This document shows positions 44,913 through 53,288 of a DNA stretch of 64,000 bases, one piece after another. The position numbers and the translations under genes were made by a program. The DNA comes from Pseudomonas extremaustralis (lineage in GTDB: Bacteria; Pseudomonadota; Gammaproteobacteria; Pseudomonadales; Pseudomonadaceae). The stretch spans positions 930,001 through 994,000 of the forward strand of contig NZ_LT629689.1 of the NCBI RefSeq assembly GCF_900102035.1. Reading direction: 5' to 3'. The stretch's first letter is position 1; the number at the start of each line of letters is the position of its first letter. A model generated the notes under the pieces. The model was not told where the DNA came from. It searched no databases and saw only the letters and a program-made list of their open reading frames with translations.

Positions 44913-46591
44913 GGTTGCACCTCCAGCGCGGCGGCCTTGGCTTCGGGGCTGAGCACCGGACGCGTCGCCATCACCGCCATCACGTAGCGTTCGGGGTTGT
45001 TCAGGCTGTCGGCGGCGGCCTGGGTGTAGCGCATCAGCGGTTCGGCCTTGAAGGTGAGGAGAATGCTCAGGCCGAGCAGCAAGAAGATCGGCACGCACTC
45101 ATAGCGGCGCAGCAGTGGCGAGGGCCGTTCTTCCGGAGTCCAGAAACGCTGGATGCCCAGGCGTGCAAAGGCGATCAGCGAGGCCAGCCCGGAGAGGATC
45201 AGCAGTGCCACCAGGCCCCAGGCGGCGGGGCGGATCGGCGTGTCACCGCTTGCCCCCAGGCCAGACGGATTGACCAGTGCACTCAACAGGCCGAGCTTGC
45301 CGATAAACCCGGACAGCGGCGGCATGCCGATGATCAACAGTGCGCAGGCGATAAAGCTCAAGCCAAGGAACGCCATGGTCCAGGGGATGACCTGGCCGAC
45401 CACGGCTTTCTGCTCGTCATCGAGGTTCACGCCGGGCCGCGGATGCAGGGATTCCATGGCCTTGGGCAGCGCATCGATCTCTTCGTCCAGCGGCAGGTCG
45501 TTGGCCGAGCGCGACCGTTCGATCAACTCGGCCAACAGGAACAACGCGCTCAATGCCAGCGTGGAACTGACCAGGTAAAACAACGCACCGGCCGTCAGGC
45601 TTGGCTGGGCAAAACCCACCGCCGACAGCAGGATCCCGGCGGACACCAGAATGCTCAGGCTCGCCATGCGTTCCAGGCGCTGCGCCGCCACCATCGCCAG
45701 TGCCGCGCAGACGATGGTGGCCATTCCGCCATACACCAGCCAGTCACCGCCAAACAATGCCGAGGCACCGGCCTGGCCGGAGAACAGCAGTGTCCACAGG
45801 CGCAGTACGGTGTACACGCCGACCTTGGTCATGATCGCGAACATCGCCGCCACCGGCGCGCTGGCCGAGGAATAGGCCGGCGCGAGCCAGAAGTTCAGTG
45901 GCCACATGCCGGCTTTGGCCAGGAAGGCGGTCGCGAGGATCGCCGCACCAGCATGCAACAGGCCACGATCGGCTTCCGGCACCAGCGGGATCTTCAGCGC
46001 CAGGTCGGCGAAGTTCAGCGTGCCGGTGACGCCATAGATCATCGCCGCACCGATCAGGAACAGCGTCGATGCCAGCAGGTTGATCGCAATGTAATGCAGC
46101 CCCGCCGATACCCGCGCACGACCCGAACCGTGCAACATCAGGCCATAGGACGCCGCCAGCAGCACCTCGAAGAACACGAACAGGTTGAACAGGTCGGCAG
46201 TCAGGAAGGCGCCGTACAGGCCCATCATCTGGATCTGGAACAGTGCATGGAAACTGGTGCCCGCCCGGTCCCAGCGAGCCATGGCGAACAGCAGCGCACT
46301 TACGCCGATGATCCCGGTGAGCACCATCATCAGCGCCGACAGTTGGTCCACCACCAGCACGATGCCGAATGGCACCTGCCAGTTGCCCGGCAAGTACACG
46401 CCAATCGAGCCGGGGCCGCCTTTTTGCGTCCAGTACAGCAGCAGGATCGCGATACCCAGGCCGAGCATGCTGGAGAACAGGTTGATCTTGGCTTTGAGCG
46501 GACGGCGTTTCTCGCCGAGCATCAGCATCAGCGCGGCGGTGAGCAGCGGCAGCAGGATCGGCGCGACGATCAGTTGATTCACCCAGTTCAT
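44909..46591 (-). CDS. mnhD: Na+/H+ antiporter subunit D
   Basis: A 560-residue polytopic protein related to NuoN/NuoM proton-pumping subunits. Seen: VDQLSALMMVLTGIIGVSAL, FFEVLLAASYGLMLHG, LLHAGAAILATAFLAKAGMW and PLNFWLAPAYSSASAPVAAM, carrying the conserved membrane Glu/Lys residues of the family. Start at MNWVNQLIVAP overlaps the mnhC stop (ATGA). Forms the ion-translocating core with MnhA. Confidence 0.94.
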   Translation of the reverse strand: MNWVNQLIVAPILLPLLTAALMLMLGEKRRPLKAKINLFSSMLGLGIAILLLYWTQKGGPGSIGVYLPGNWQVPFGIVLVVDQLSALMMVLTGIIGVSALLFAMARWDRAGTSFHALFQIQMMGLYGAFLTADLFNLFVFFEVLLAASYGLMLHGSGRARVSAGLHYIAINLLASTLFLIGAAMIYGVTGTLNFADLALKIPLVPEADRGLLHAGAAILATAFLAKAGMWPLNFWLAPAYSSASAPVAAMFAIMTKVGVYTVLRLWTLLFSGQAGASALFGGDWLVYGGMATIVCAALAMVAAQRLERMASLSILVSAGILLSAVGFAQPSLTAGALFYLVSSTLALSALFLLAELIERSRSANDLPLDEEIDALPKAMESLHPRPGVNLDDEQKAVVGQVIPWTMAFLGLSFIACALLIIGMPPLSGFIGKLGLLSALVNPSGLGASGDTPIRPAAWGLVALLILSGLASLIAFARLGIQRFWTPEERPSPLLRRYECVPIFLLLGLSILLTFKAEPLMRYTQAAADSLNNPERYVMAVMATRPVLSPEAKAAALEVQP

Positions 46592-46932
46592 TCCTTGGGC
46601 TCCCGGCCGTCCACATGGTCGGTGCCGGTCAGCCCACGGGATGCCAGCAGCACCACCAGGAACAACGCGGTCATGGCGAAGCTGATCACGATTGCGGTGA
46701 GTACCAGGGCCTGGGGCAGCGGATCGGTGTAGTTGAGCAGGTCTTGCGGCACGCCGTCCTTGATGATCGGCTCCTTGCCGATGAACAGGCTGCCCATGCT
46801 GAAAATGAACAGGTTGACCCCATACGACAGCAGGCACAGGCCCATCACCACTTGGAACGTCCGTGGCCGCAGGATCAACCAGACGCCGGAGGCCGCCAGG
46901 ACCCCAATGGCAATTGCGATGACTTCTTCCAT
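46588..46932 (-). CDS. mnhC: Na+/H+ antiporter subunit C
   Basis: A 114-residue NuoK-like protein with three helices and the typical CLLSYGVNLFIFSMG and DPLPQALVLTAIVISFAMTA segments. Its ATG touches the mnhA stop and its stop overlaps mnhD. Confidence 0.94.
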   Translation of the reverse strand: MEEVIAIAIGVLAASGVWLILRPRTFQVVMGLCLLSYGVNLFIFSMGSLFIGKEPIIKDGVPQDLLNYTDPLPQALVLTAIVISFAMTALFLVVLLASRGLTGTDHVDGREPKE

Positions 46933-49853
46933 CAGGCGGCTCCTTCCGTTGTGGCAACCACTTTGGCCTGGTTGCTCGGTTTATGGGCCCGCACGGATTG
47001 GTGACCGAGGGCGGTGAGCATCAGCAGGGTCGAGCCGACAACCATGGCGTATACGCCAACGTCGAAGAACAGCGCGCTGGCGATATGAATATCGCCAAGC
47101 ACCGGCAAGCTGAAATGCCAGGTATGGGTGGTGAGGAACGGGTAGCCGGCAAACAATGCGCCAAGCCCGGTTAGGGTGGCCGAGAACAGGCCGAAGCCCA
47201 TCCAGCGCATCGGCCGCAGGCTCATCTGTGCCTCGACCCACTGGGTGCCGGCCACCATGTATTGCAGGATAAACGCCACCGACATCACCAGCCCCGCGAC
47301 AAACCCGCCGCCCGGTTGGTTGTGGCCGCGCATGAACAGGTAGAACGACACCACCAGCGCAATCGGCAGCAGCAGGCGCACCAGCACCGCTGGCACCATC
47401 ATGTAGCCCAGGGCGGTGTCACTGGCCTGGCGTGGGTTGATCAGGTCGGTGGCCACGTCCGGCGCGAGTTGGCGCTGTTGCGCGGGCAGTTGCATGCTTT
47501 CCTTGGAGGGGCGGAAGCGTCGCAGCAGGGCATACACGGTCAGCGCCACGGCGCCGAGCACAGTGATTTCGCCGAGGGTGTCGAAGCCACGGAAGTCCAC
47601 CAGCATCACGTTCACCACATTGCTGCCGCCGCCTTCGGGGAGGGCGCGGCTCAAGTAGAACGAGGAAATGTCGTTAGGCGTCTGGCGGGTCAGCATCGCG
47701 TAGGACAGCAGCGCCATGCCGCTGCCCACCACGGTGGACAGCAGGAAGTCGCGCACCCGGCGAATCCGCGCCTTGCGCAAGGTGTTCGGCAGCGGCGACA
47801 CCTCCTCGATCCGCCGTGGCAGCCAGCGCAGGCCCAGCAGGATCAGCACCGTGGTGACGACTTCCACCACCAGTTGCGTCAGCGCCAGGTCCGGTGCCGA
47901 GAACCACACAAAGGTGATGCAGGTCATCAGGCCGCACACGCTGACCATGGTCAGGGCCGCCAGCCGGTGATACTTGGCTTGCCAGGCGGCGCCCAGGGCA
48001 CAGGCAATCGCCAGCAGCCACAGGGTCACGAACACAATGGAACCTGGGATTTTCGGGCGGTCGCCCCAGCTCAGGCCACTGTTGAGCATCGGGATCATGC
48101 CGCCGATCACCGCCACCAGCACCAGCAGGAACAGCTGGGTCTGCAGGCGCTTGGTACTGATGCGTTTTTCGATCCGGCGCACGCCGCGCATCATCACCAC
48201 CAGGCAGCGCTCGAAGCCACGCTTGCCATTGAAGTAGCTGATGATCGGCGGGTACTTGAAGCGGCCACGCTTGAGTTGCTTGCGCAGCAGCAGGTACAGC
48301 ACCACGCCGCCGGACATGGCCACCAGGCTCATGATCATCGGCGCGTTCCAGCCGTGCCAGATCGCCAGGCTGTATTGCGGCAGGACGCCGCCCACCACTG
48401 GCAGCGCGGCGGCGGCGAGGATCGAACCGACCACCTGGGCCGGGAAGATCCCCACCAGCAGGCAGGTGAACACCAGCAACTCCACCGGGGCGCGCATCCA
48501 GCGCGGCGGCTCGTGCGGAGTGTGGGGCAGGTCGGTGGCGGGCGGGCCGAAGAACACATCGACCGTAAACCGCAGGGCATAGGCCACGCTGAAGGTACCG
48601 GCGATGGTGGCGATTACCGGCAAGGCGATTTCCACCCATTTTGTCGCCGAGATAAACACGGTTTCGGCGAAGAACATCTCTTTGGACAGGAAACCGTTGA
48701 GCAGCGGTACCCCGGCCATGGACGCACTGGCCACCATCGCCAGGGTCGCGGTAAACGGGATCAAGCGCACCAGTCCACTGAGTTTGCGGATGTCTCGTGT
48801 GCCGCTTTCATGGTCGATGATGCCCGCGGCCATGAACAGCGAGGCCTTGAAGGTCGCGTGGTTGAGGATATGGAACACCGCCGCGACGGCGGCCAACGGG
48901 CTGTTGAGGCCCAGCAGCAGGGTGATCAGCCCGAGGTGGCTGATGGTGGAATAGGCCAGCAGGCCTTTGAGATCGTTTTGGAACATGGCGCAGTAAGCGC
49001 CGAGCAGGAGGGTGATCGCGCCGGCACCGCCGACGATCCAGAACCATTCTTCGCTGCCGGACAGCGACGGCCACAGGCGGGCCAGCAGGAACACGCCGGC
49101 CTTCACCATCGTCGCCGAATGCAGGTAGGCCGAAACCGGCGTTGGCGCCGCCATGGCGTGGGGCAGCCAGAAGTGGAAGGGGAACTGCGCGCTTTTGCTC
49201 AAGGCGCCGATCAGCACCAGCACCAGCATCAGGGGGTACAACGAATGCGCGCGGATCTGATCGCCCGCCGCCAGCACCTGGTCCAGGTCATAGCTGCCGA
49301 CGATATGCCCCAGCAGCATCACGCCAGCCAGCAGGCACAAGCCGCCGGCGCCGGTGACCATCAACGCCATATAGGCACCGCGCCGGGCATCGGCGCGGTG
49401 GTGCCAGTAGCCGATCAGCAGGAACGAAAACAGGCTGGTCAGTTCCCAGAAAAATACGATCTGGATCAGGTTGCCGGAGATCACCAGGCCAAGCATGGCG
49501 CCCATGAAGGCGAGGAAAAACGCGAAGAAACGCGGCACCGGATCGTCCGGCGACATGTAGTAACGCGCATACAGCGAGACCAGCGCGCCGATGCCCAGCA
49601 CCAGCATTGAAAACAGCCAGGCGAAGCCATCCATGCGCAGCACGAAGTTCAGCCCGAGGCTGGGCAACCACATGAATTCTTCGCGGATCACGCCACCATC
49701 GGCGATCTGGGGGTAGAGCAGGGCGACTTGAAGGGTGCCGACCAGGGCGACAAGGCCGGCGAGCAGGGATTCGGTGTTACGTGCGTTGTGCGGCAGCAAG
49801 GCCGCCAGACAGCTGCCAATGAATGGCAGAAGCAGTAGAACTATCAGGGACAT
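46932..49853 (-). CDS. mnhA: Na+/H+ antiporter subunit A fused with subunit B
   Basis: A 973-residue protein. The first ~770 residues are the NuoL-like MnhA subunit (FFWELTSLFSFLLIGYWHHR, KSAQFPFHFWLPHAMAAPTP, HATFKASLFMAAGIIDHESG), and the last ~170 residues form the MnhB domain (VLVRLLLPIALVVSFYLFMR, GHNQPGGGFVAGLVMSVAFI), as in the six-gene type of Mrp/Sha operon found in Pseudomonas. The complex exchanges Na+/K+ for H+ and supports salt, pH and virulence-related homeostasis. First gene of the operon; a large palindrome lies about 45 bases upstream of its start. Confidence 0.94.
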   Translation of the reverse strand: MSLIVLLLLPFIGSCLAALLPHNARNTESLLAGLVALVGTLQVALLYPQIADGGVIREEFMWLPSLGLNFVLRMDGFAWLFSMLVLGIGALVSLYARYYMSPDDPVPRFFAFFLAFMGAMLGLVISGNLIQIVFFWELTSLFSFLLIGYWHHRADARRGAYMALMVTGAGGLCLLAGVMLLGHIVGSYDLDQVLAAGDQIRAHSLYPLMLVLVLIGALSKSAQFPFHFWLPHAMAAPTPVSAYLHSATMVKAGVFLLARLWPSLSGSEEWFWIVGGAGAITLLLGAYCAMFQNDLKGLLAYSTISHLGLITLLLGLNSPLAAVAAVFHILNHATFKASLFMAAGIIDHESGTRDIRKLSGLVRLIPFTATLAMVASASMAGVPLLNGFLSKEMFFAETVFISATKWVEIALPVIATIAGTFSVAYALRFTVDVFFGPPATDLPHTPHEPPRWMRAPVELLVFTCLLVGIFPAQVVGSILAAAALPVVGGVLPQYSLAIWHGWNAPMIMSLVAMSGGVVLYLLLRKQLKRGRFKYPPIISYFNGKRGFERCLVVMMRGVRRIEKRISTKRLQTQLFLLVLVAVIGGMIPMLNSGLSWGDRPKIPGSIVFVTLWLLAIACALGAAWQAKYHRLAALTMVSVCGLMTCITFVWFSAPDLALTQLVVEVVTTVLILLGLRWLPRRIEEVSPLPNTLRKARIRRVRDFLLSTVVGSGMALLSYAMLTRQTPNDISSFYLSRALPEGGGSNVVNVMLVDFRGFDTLGEITVLGAVALTVYALLRRFRPSKESMQLPAQQRQLAPDVATDLINPRQASDTALGYMMVPAVLVRLLLPIALVVSFYLFMRGHNQPGGGFVAGLVMSVAFILQYMVAGTQWVEAQMSLRPMRWMGFGLFSATLTGLGALFAGYPFLTTHTWHFSLPVLGDIHIASALFFDVGVYAMVVGSTLLMLTALGHQSVRAHKPSNQAKVVATTEGAA

Positions 49854-49891
49854 AGGCTTCTAATCTGCGGGAGTTTGGGATGCATCATACG

Positions 49892-49918
49892 TGCCGCTTT
49901 GGTGATCACCAAACGGCA
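49892..49918. promoter_or_regulatory. Large palindrome upstream of the mnh operon
   Basis: TTTGGTGATCACCAAA (49898-49913) is a perfect 16-base palindrome, framed by TGCCG and CGGCA. The TGGT-N4-ACCA half-sites resemble GntR-family operators. It lies 45-60 bases before the mnhA start, so it may be an operator or a 5' leader stem-loop. No regulator gene of that type is adjacent. Confidence 0.5.
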
Positions 49919-49977
49919 ACATGTGGCAGGATCCTACAAGGTAGGCCCAAAATCCCGGCTTGGCATGCTTTCCGACC

Positions 49978-50907
49978 TTAGCCCTGTTGCTCTTGTTCCC
50001 GCTCGTTCTGCAGTTCGATAGCCTTTTGCCCGCGCGTCTTCAACTCGCTCACGATGACCGCCAATACAATCAACCCCGCCCCCACCATGGCAATCGGCGG
50101 GAAACGCTCCCCGGCAATCCGCCCGACTACCCCGGCCCATACCGGCTCACCGGCATAAATCAACGTTGCCCGGGTCGGCGAAACACTCTGCTGCGCCCAG
50201 TTCATCGCCACCTGGATCACCGCACTGGTCAGGCCCAGGCCCACCGCGCTGAACAGCAGCAACCACGAAAAGCCCGGCAACGCCTCGCCCATCGGTACCA
50301 CCATCAGGAACGACAACAACGACGCAGTGGACAGTTGCACCACGGTGACCCGGCGCACATCCACCTGGCCGGCAAAGGCGCTGATCAGAATGATTTCCGC
50401 CGCAATCGCGATGGCACCGATCAAGGTCGCGATTTCACCGGGGCTGAAGTCCAGCGAAGCGCCGGCCGGGCCGGTCAACAACATCAGCCCGGCAAACGCG
50501 AGCATGATGCCAAGGCTCGGCATCAAGCCCGGACGACGGCCGAGCACCAGCCATTGCAGCAATGGCACGAACGGTACGTAGAGCGCGGTGATGAAGGCCG
50601 ACTGGCTGCTCAGGATCGTCTGCAGGCCGATGGTTTGCAGCCCGTAGCCGAACATGATCGCCACGCCGATAAATACGCCGGCCTTCAACTCGAACAAGGT
50701 CAGGTCGCGCAAGGTGCGCAAGGAAAAGCAGCCGACCACGATGGCCGCTGCCGCAAAGCGCAGGCCGACGAAGAACATCGGCCCGCTGACGGTCATGGCG
50801 TGTTGCACCAGCAAAAAGGTGCCGCCCCAGATCATGGTGATGAACACCAGGATGCATTCGGCTTTGCTGAAGCGGTTGAAACGCGAAGGAGAGTTCGGGG
50901 GGGTCAT
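49978..50907 (-). CDS. EamA/DMT-family metabolite exporter
   Basis: A 309-residue protein with ten hydrophobic segments and two EamA repeats (ECILVFITMIWGGTFLLVQH in the first, IATLIGAIAIAAEIILISAF in the second; IYAGEPVWAGVVGRIAGE near the end is a typical EamA signature). I chose the ATG of MTPPNSPSRF, which fits family starts; the frame stays open upstream across the control region. Divergent from an XRE-cupin regulator, so likely under its control. The cargo is not known. Confidence 0.9.
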   Translation of the reverse strand: MTPPNSPSRFNRFSKAECILVFITMIWGGTFLLVQHAMTVSGPMFFVGLRFAAAAIVVGCFSLRTLRDLTLFELKAGVFIGVAIMFGYGLQTIGLQTILSSQSAFITALYVPFVPLLQWLVLGRRPGLMPSLGIMLAFAGLMLLTGPAGASLDFSPGEIATLIGAIAIAAEIILISAFAGQVDVRRVTVVQLSTASLLSFLMVVPMGEALPGFSWLLLFSAVGLGLTSAVIQVAMNWAQQSVSPTRATLIYAGEPVWAGVVGRIAGERFPPIAMVGAGLIVLAVIVSELKTRGQKAIELQNEREQEQQG

Positions 50908-50962
50908 GGCGGCTCGGTCTTGCAAGGGAAAGGCACGGACCGCACAATGCGCCGCACGCTGG

Positions 50963-50974
50963 GCAGTATACTGC
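50963..50974. promoter_or_regulatory. Palindrome in the divergent exporter/regulator promoter region
   Basis: GCAGTATACTGC is a perfect 12-base palindrome 26 bases before the chosen regulator start and about 55 bases before the exporter start. A related half (TATAGTGCAC) overlaps the regulator start. It is the best candidate operator for the XRE-cupin protein. Confidence 0.45.
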
Positions 50975-50999
50975 GCACCCCCACCCATTGAGCAATATA

Positions 51000-51563
51000 G
51001 TGCACAAAGAAAATCCACAACGGGCTTCGGTCCTGCAGCACGTCAGCCAGAACGTCCGTCGCCTGCGCCGCGCCGCCGACATGAGCCAGACCGCGCTCTC
51101 GGAAAAATCCGGGGTCAGCCGGCGCATGCTGGTGGCTATCGAGGCCGGCGAGAAAAACGTCAGCCTGTCCACCCTCGATCGTGTGGCCGAAGCGCTGGAT
51201 GTGGCCTTCAGCGACCTGATCCAGGCCCCGGATGCCCCCGACCACAGCCGTATCAACGAACTCGCCTGGGCCGGTGACATTCCCGGCAGCAAGGCGGTCT
51301 TGCTGGCCAGGGCCCACGCCCGGCGTGAAGTCGAACTGTGGGAAATGCGCTTGGAACCGGGAGACTGCTACAGCCCCGAGCCAGACCCGGAAGGCTGGAG
51401 CGTGCAGTTGTTCGTGTTCGAAGGCCACCTGACATTGGTGCTGGACGACCAGGAAAAACACGTCGCCGCCGGTGAGTTCTATATGTTCGCCAGCCGCCAG
51501 GCCCACGCCTATCGCAATGATGGCGACGTGGCCCTGCGCTTTGTGCGCAATGTGGTGATCTAA
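51000..51563 (+). CDS. XRE-family regulator with C-terminal cupin domain
   Basis: A 187-residue regulator: helix-turn-helix at about residues 22-55 (RRAADMSQTALSEKSGVSRRML) and a cupin sensor domain (about 100-187, SVQLFVFEGHLTLVLDDQEK, AAGEFYMFASRQAHAYRNDG). Such proteins usually bind a small ligand in the cupin and control a neighbouring transporter or catabolic gene, here the divergent EamA exporter. The start is uncertain: GTG 51000 or TTG 50988, neither with a clear ribosome binding site. Confidence 0.88.
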   Translation: MHKENPQRASVLQHVSQNVRRLRRAADMSQTALSEKSGVSRRMLVAIEAGEKNVSLSTLDRVAEALDVAFSDLIQAPDAPDHSRINELAWAGDIPGSKAVLLARAHARREVELWEMRLEPGDCYSPEPDPEGWSVQLFVFEGHLTLVLDDQEKHVAAGEFYMFASRQAHAYRNDGDVALRFVRNVVI

Positions 51564-51638
51564 CTGTTGACCCGGCAACAGTGGATGGACACTTTGCTGG
51601 ATTGCGCATTGGCAATGTATCCGTGATGACCCGGCAAC
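51564..51638. promoter_or_regulatory. Repeated upstream motif, candidate activator sites for sfnB
   Basis: TGACCCGGCAAC occurs twice (51568-51579 and 51627-51638), 59 bases apart. The first copy sits in the dyad CTGTTG-ACCCGG-CAACAG (51564-51581). They lie 30-105 bases upstream of a sigma-54-type promoter, the normal place for enhancer sites of an SfnR-like activator; identity of the binder is inferred. Confidence 0.5.
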
Positions 51639-51666
51639 CTACTGATTTTATTGACGATTAATTTCA

Positions 51667-51680
51667 GGCACGACTCCTGC
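51667..51680 (+). promoter_or_regulatory. Sigma-54-type -24/-12 promoter of the sfn cluster
   Basis: GGCACGACTCCTGC has GG and GC elements with exactly 10 bases between them, matching the TGGCACG-N4-TTGC consensus at most positions. It ends 38 bases before the sfnB start. Sulfone/sulfonate (sfn) genes of Pseudomonas are known to use sigma-54 with SfnR. Confidence 0.72.
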
Positions 51681-51718
51681 AATCACTCCAGTAATCCCTC
51701 GGACCCTGGAGTCGGCCC

Positions 51719-52915
51719 ATGTCAGCCCACCCTCAACACCCTGCTCATATCATCCGCTCAGACGCGGAAGCCATCGAGGTCGCCAAACGCCTGGCCGAAC
51801 GCTTCGCCGTCGACGCCAGCGTGCGCGACCGCGAGCGACGCCTGCCTGTGGCGGAACTCGACGAATTTTCCGCCAGCGGCCTATGGGGCATCACCATCCC
51901 CAAGGCCTACGGCGGTGCGCAAGTGTCCTATGTGACAGTGGCAGAGGTGATCAAGTTGATCGCCGCCGCCGATCCGTCTCTGGCGCAGATCCCGCAGAAC
52001 CACCTGGGCGTGGTGGATATCCTCTTGCAAACCGGCAGCGAGGAGCAAAAGCGTTACTACTTTGAAAAGGTCCTGGCGGGTTACCGTTTCGGTAATGCCT
52101 TTTCCGAGGCCAAGAGCAAAAACGCCGGGACTTTCGATACCCAGATCCGTGTACACGGCGATCACGCCCGCATCGACGGCGAGAAGTTCTACTGCACCGG
52201 CGCGCTGTTCGCCCATATCGTGCCCGCCGTCGGCACCAACGAAGCGGGCAAGGCCTTTATCGCCTTCGTCGAGCGCAATGCGCCGGGTCTCACGGTCATC
52301 GACAGCTGGGACGGCTTCGGCCAGCGCACCACCGCCAGCGGCGGCGTGACCCTGGACGGCGTGACCGTGCCGTTGAGCGCGGTGATTCCGGCTCACCTGG
52401 CGTTCGACAACCCCACCGCCGACGGCCCGATCTCGCAAATCATCCAGGCGGCGGTCGACACCGGCATCGCCTTGGGCGCCCTCGAGCAAGCGAAGCTTTA
52501 TGCGCGCCAGGCCCGTCCATGGATCGACAGCCAGCAGGATCACGGCTGGCAGGACCCATTCACCATCGCCGCCATCGGTGATCTGGAATGGCGTGTACAT
52601 GGCACCGAAGCCATCCTCGCCAAGGCCGGTATCGCCGTCGACCAGGCCCTCGCCGAGCCGAACGAAGACACGGTCGCCAACGCTTCGCTGATCGTTGCCC
52701 AGGCCAAAGTCCTGTCGGCCGAAACCGCGTTGCTTGCCAGCAGCAAGTTGTTCGAACTGGGCGGCACCCGCTCGGTGACCGGCAAGCACAACCTCGACCG
52801 CTTCTGGCGCAACGCGCGCACCCACACCCTGCACGACCCGGCCCGCTGGAAATACCACCTGATCGGTAACTTCGTACTCAACGGCGTGAAACCCGCACGC
52901 CATGCCTGGAACTGA
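51719..52915 (+). CDS. sfnB: SfnB-family sulfur-acquisition oxidoreductase
   Basis: A 398-residue acyl-CoA-dehydrogenase-fold flavoenzyme of the SfnB/DszC-like group, which works with reduced flavin in organosulfur scavenging rather than on acyl-CoA. Seen: VSYVTVAEVIKLIAAADPSL, QIPQNHLGVVDILLQTGSEE, RFGNAFSEAKSKNAGTFDT and the C-terminal DRFWRNARTHTLHDPARWKY, in which the RxxRxHTLHD helix is characteristic of DszC/SfnB. Leads a rightward cluster of sulfur-related genes behind a sigma-54-type promoter. Exact substrate not determinable. Confidence 0.9.
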   Translation: MSAHPQHPAHIIRSDAEAIEVAKRLAERFAVDASVRDRERRLPVAELDEFSASGLWGITIPKAYGGAQVSYVTVAEVIKLIAAADPSLAQIPQNHLGVVDILLQTGSEEQKRYYFEKVLAGYRFGNAFSEAKSKNAGTFDTQIRVHGDHARIDGEKFYCTGALFAHIVPAVGTNEAGKAFIAFVERNAPGLTVIDSWDGFGQRTTASGGVTLDGVTVPLSAVIPAHLAFDNPTADGPISQIIQAAVDTGIALGALEQAKLYARQARPWIDSQQDHGWQDPFTIAAIGDLEWRVHGTEAILAKAGIAVDQALAEPNEDTVANASLIVAQAKVLSAETALLASSKLFELGGTRSVTGKHNLDRFWRNARTHTLHDPARWKYHLIGNFVLNGVKPARHAWN

Positions 52916-52928
52916 GGAGCCTGCCCCC

Positions 52929-53288
52929 ATGAATGCACTGACCCAACCCACCGCGCTTGACCAGGCTCGCCAATTGCTGGAAAGCACCCGCCGTTTCGTC
53001 AAGCACAGTGATGACCCTTACGTGATCAGCCGCTTCGGCGACTGGCAGATTCGCGTGGACGTGGCGGCCGCCTTGCAGGAATACGCCGAGACCCATCCAA
53101 CGCCTGTCGCCGCCACCGAAGCGCAGATCGCCGCCGCAGAGGCCTTGCTGTTCGCCAGCGCCGCCGAATTCGAACTGACCGGCCAGCGCACCGCGTTGCC
53201 GGCGACCCTCGAAGACCCGTTGCGCTGGAAGTACCAGCTTGTCGGCAACTACCACCTCAACGGTGTCGCCCCTGGGAGTGCGGTTTGA
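52929..53288 (+). CDS. Small protein resembling the C-terminal end of SfnB
   Basis: A 119-residue soluble protein with GAGGAG before the ATG and a TGATG overlap with the next gene. Its last ~45 residues echo the SfnB tail encoded just upstream: ALLFASAAEFELTGQR against ALLASSKLFELGGTR, and DPLRWKYQLVGNYHLNGVAP against DPARWKYHLIGNFVLNGVKP. The segment between them that carries the RFWRNARTH helix in SfnB is missing. The first half (LESTRRFVKHSDDPYVISRF) has no counterpart I recognise. Similar small genes sit between sfnB-like and monooxygenase genes in other pseudomonads and are annotated as acyl-CoA dehydrogenase fragments; role unknown. Confidence 0.75.
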   Translation: MNALTQPTALDQARQLLESTRRFVKHSDDPYVISRFGDWQIRVDVAAALQEYAETHPTPVAATEAQIAAAEALLFASAAEFELTGQRTALPATLEDPLRWKYQLVGNYHLNGVAPGSAV

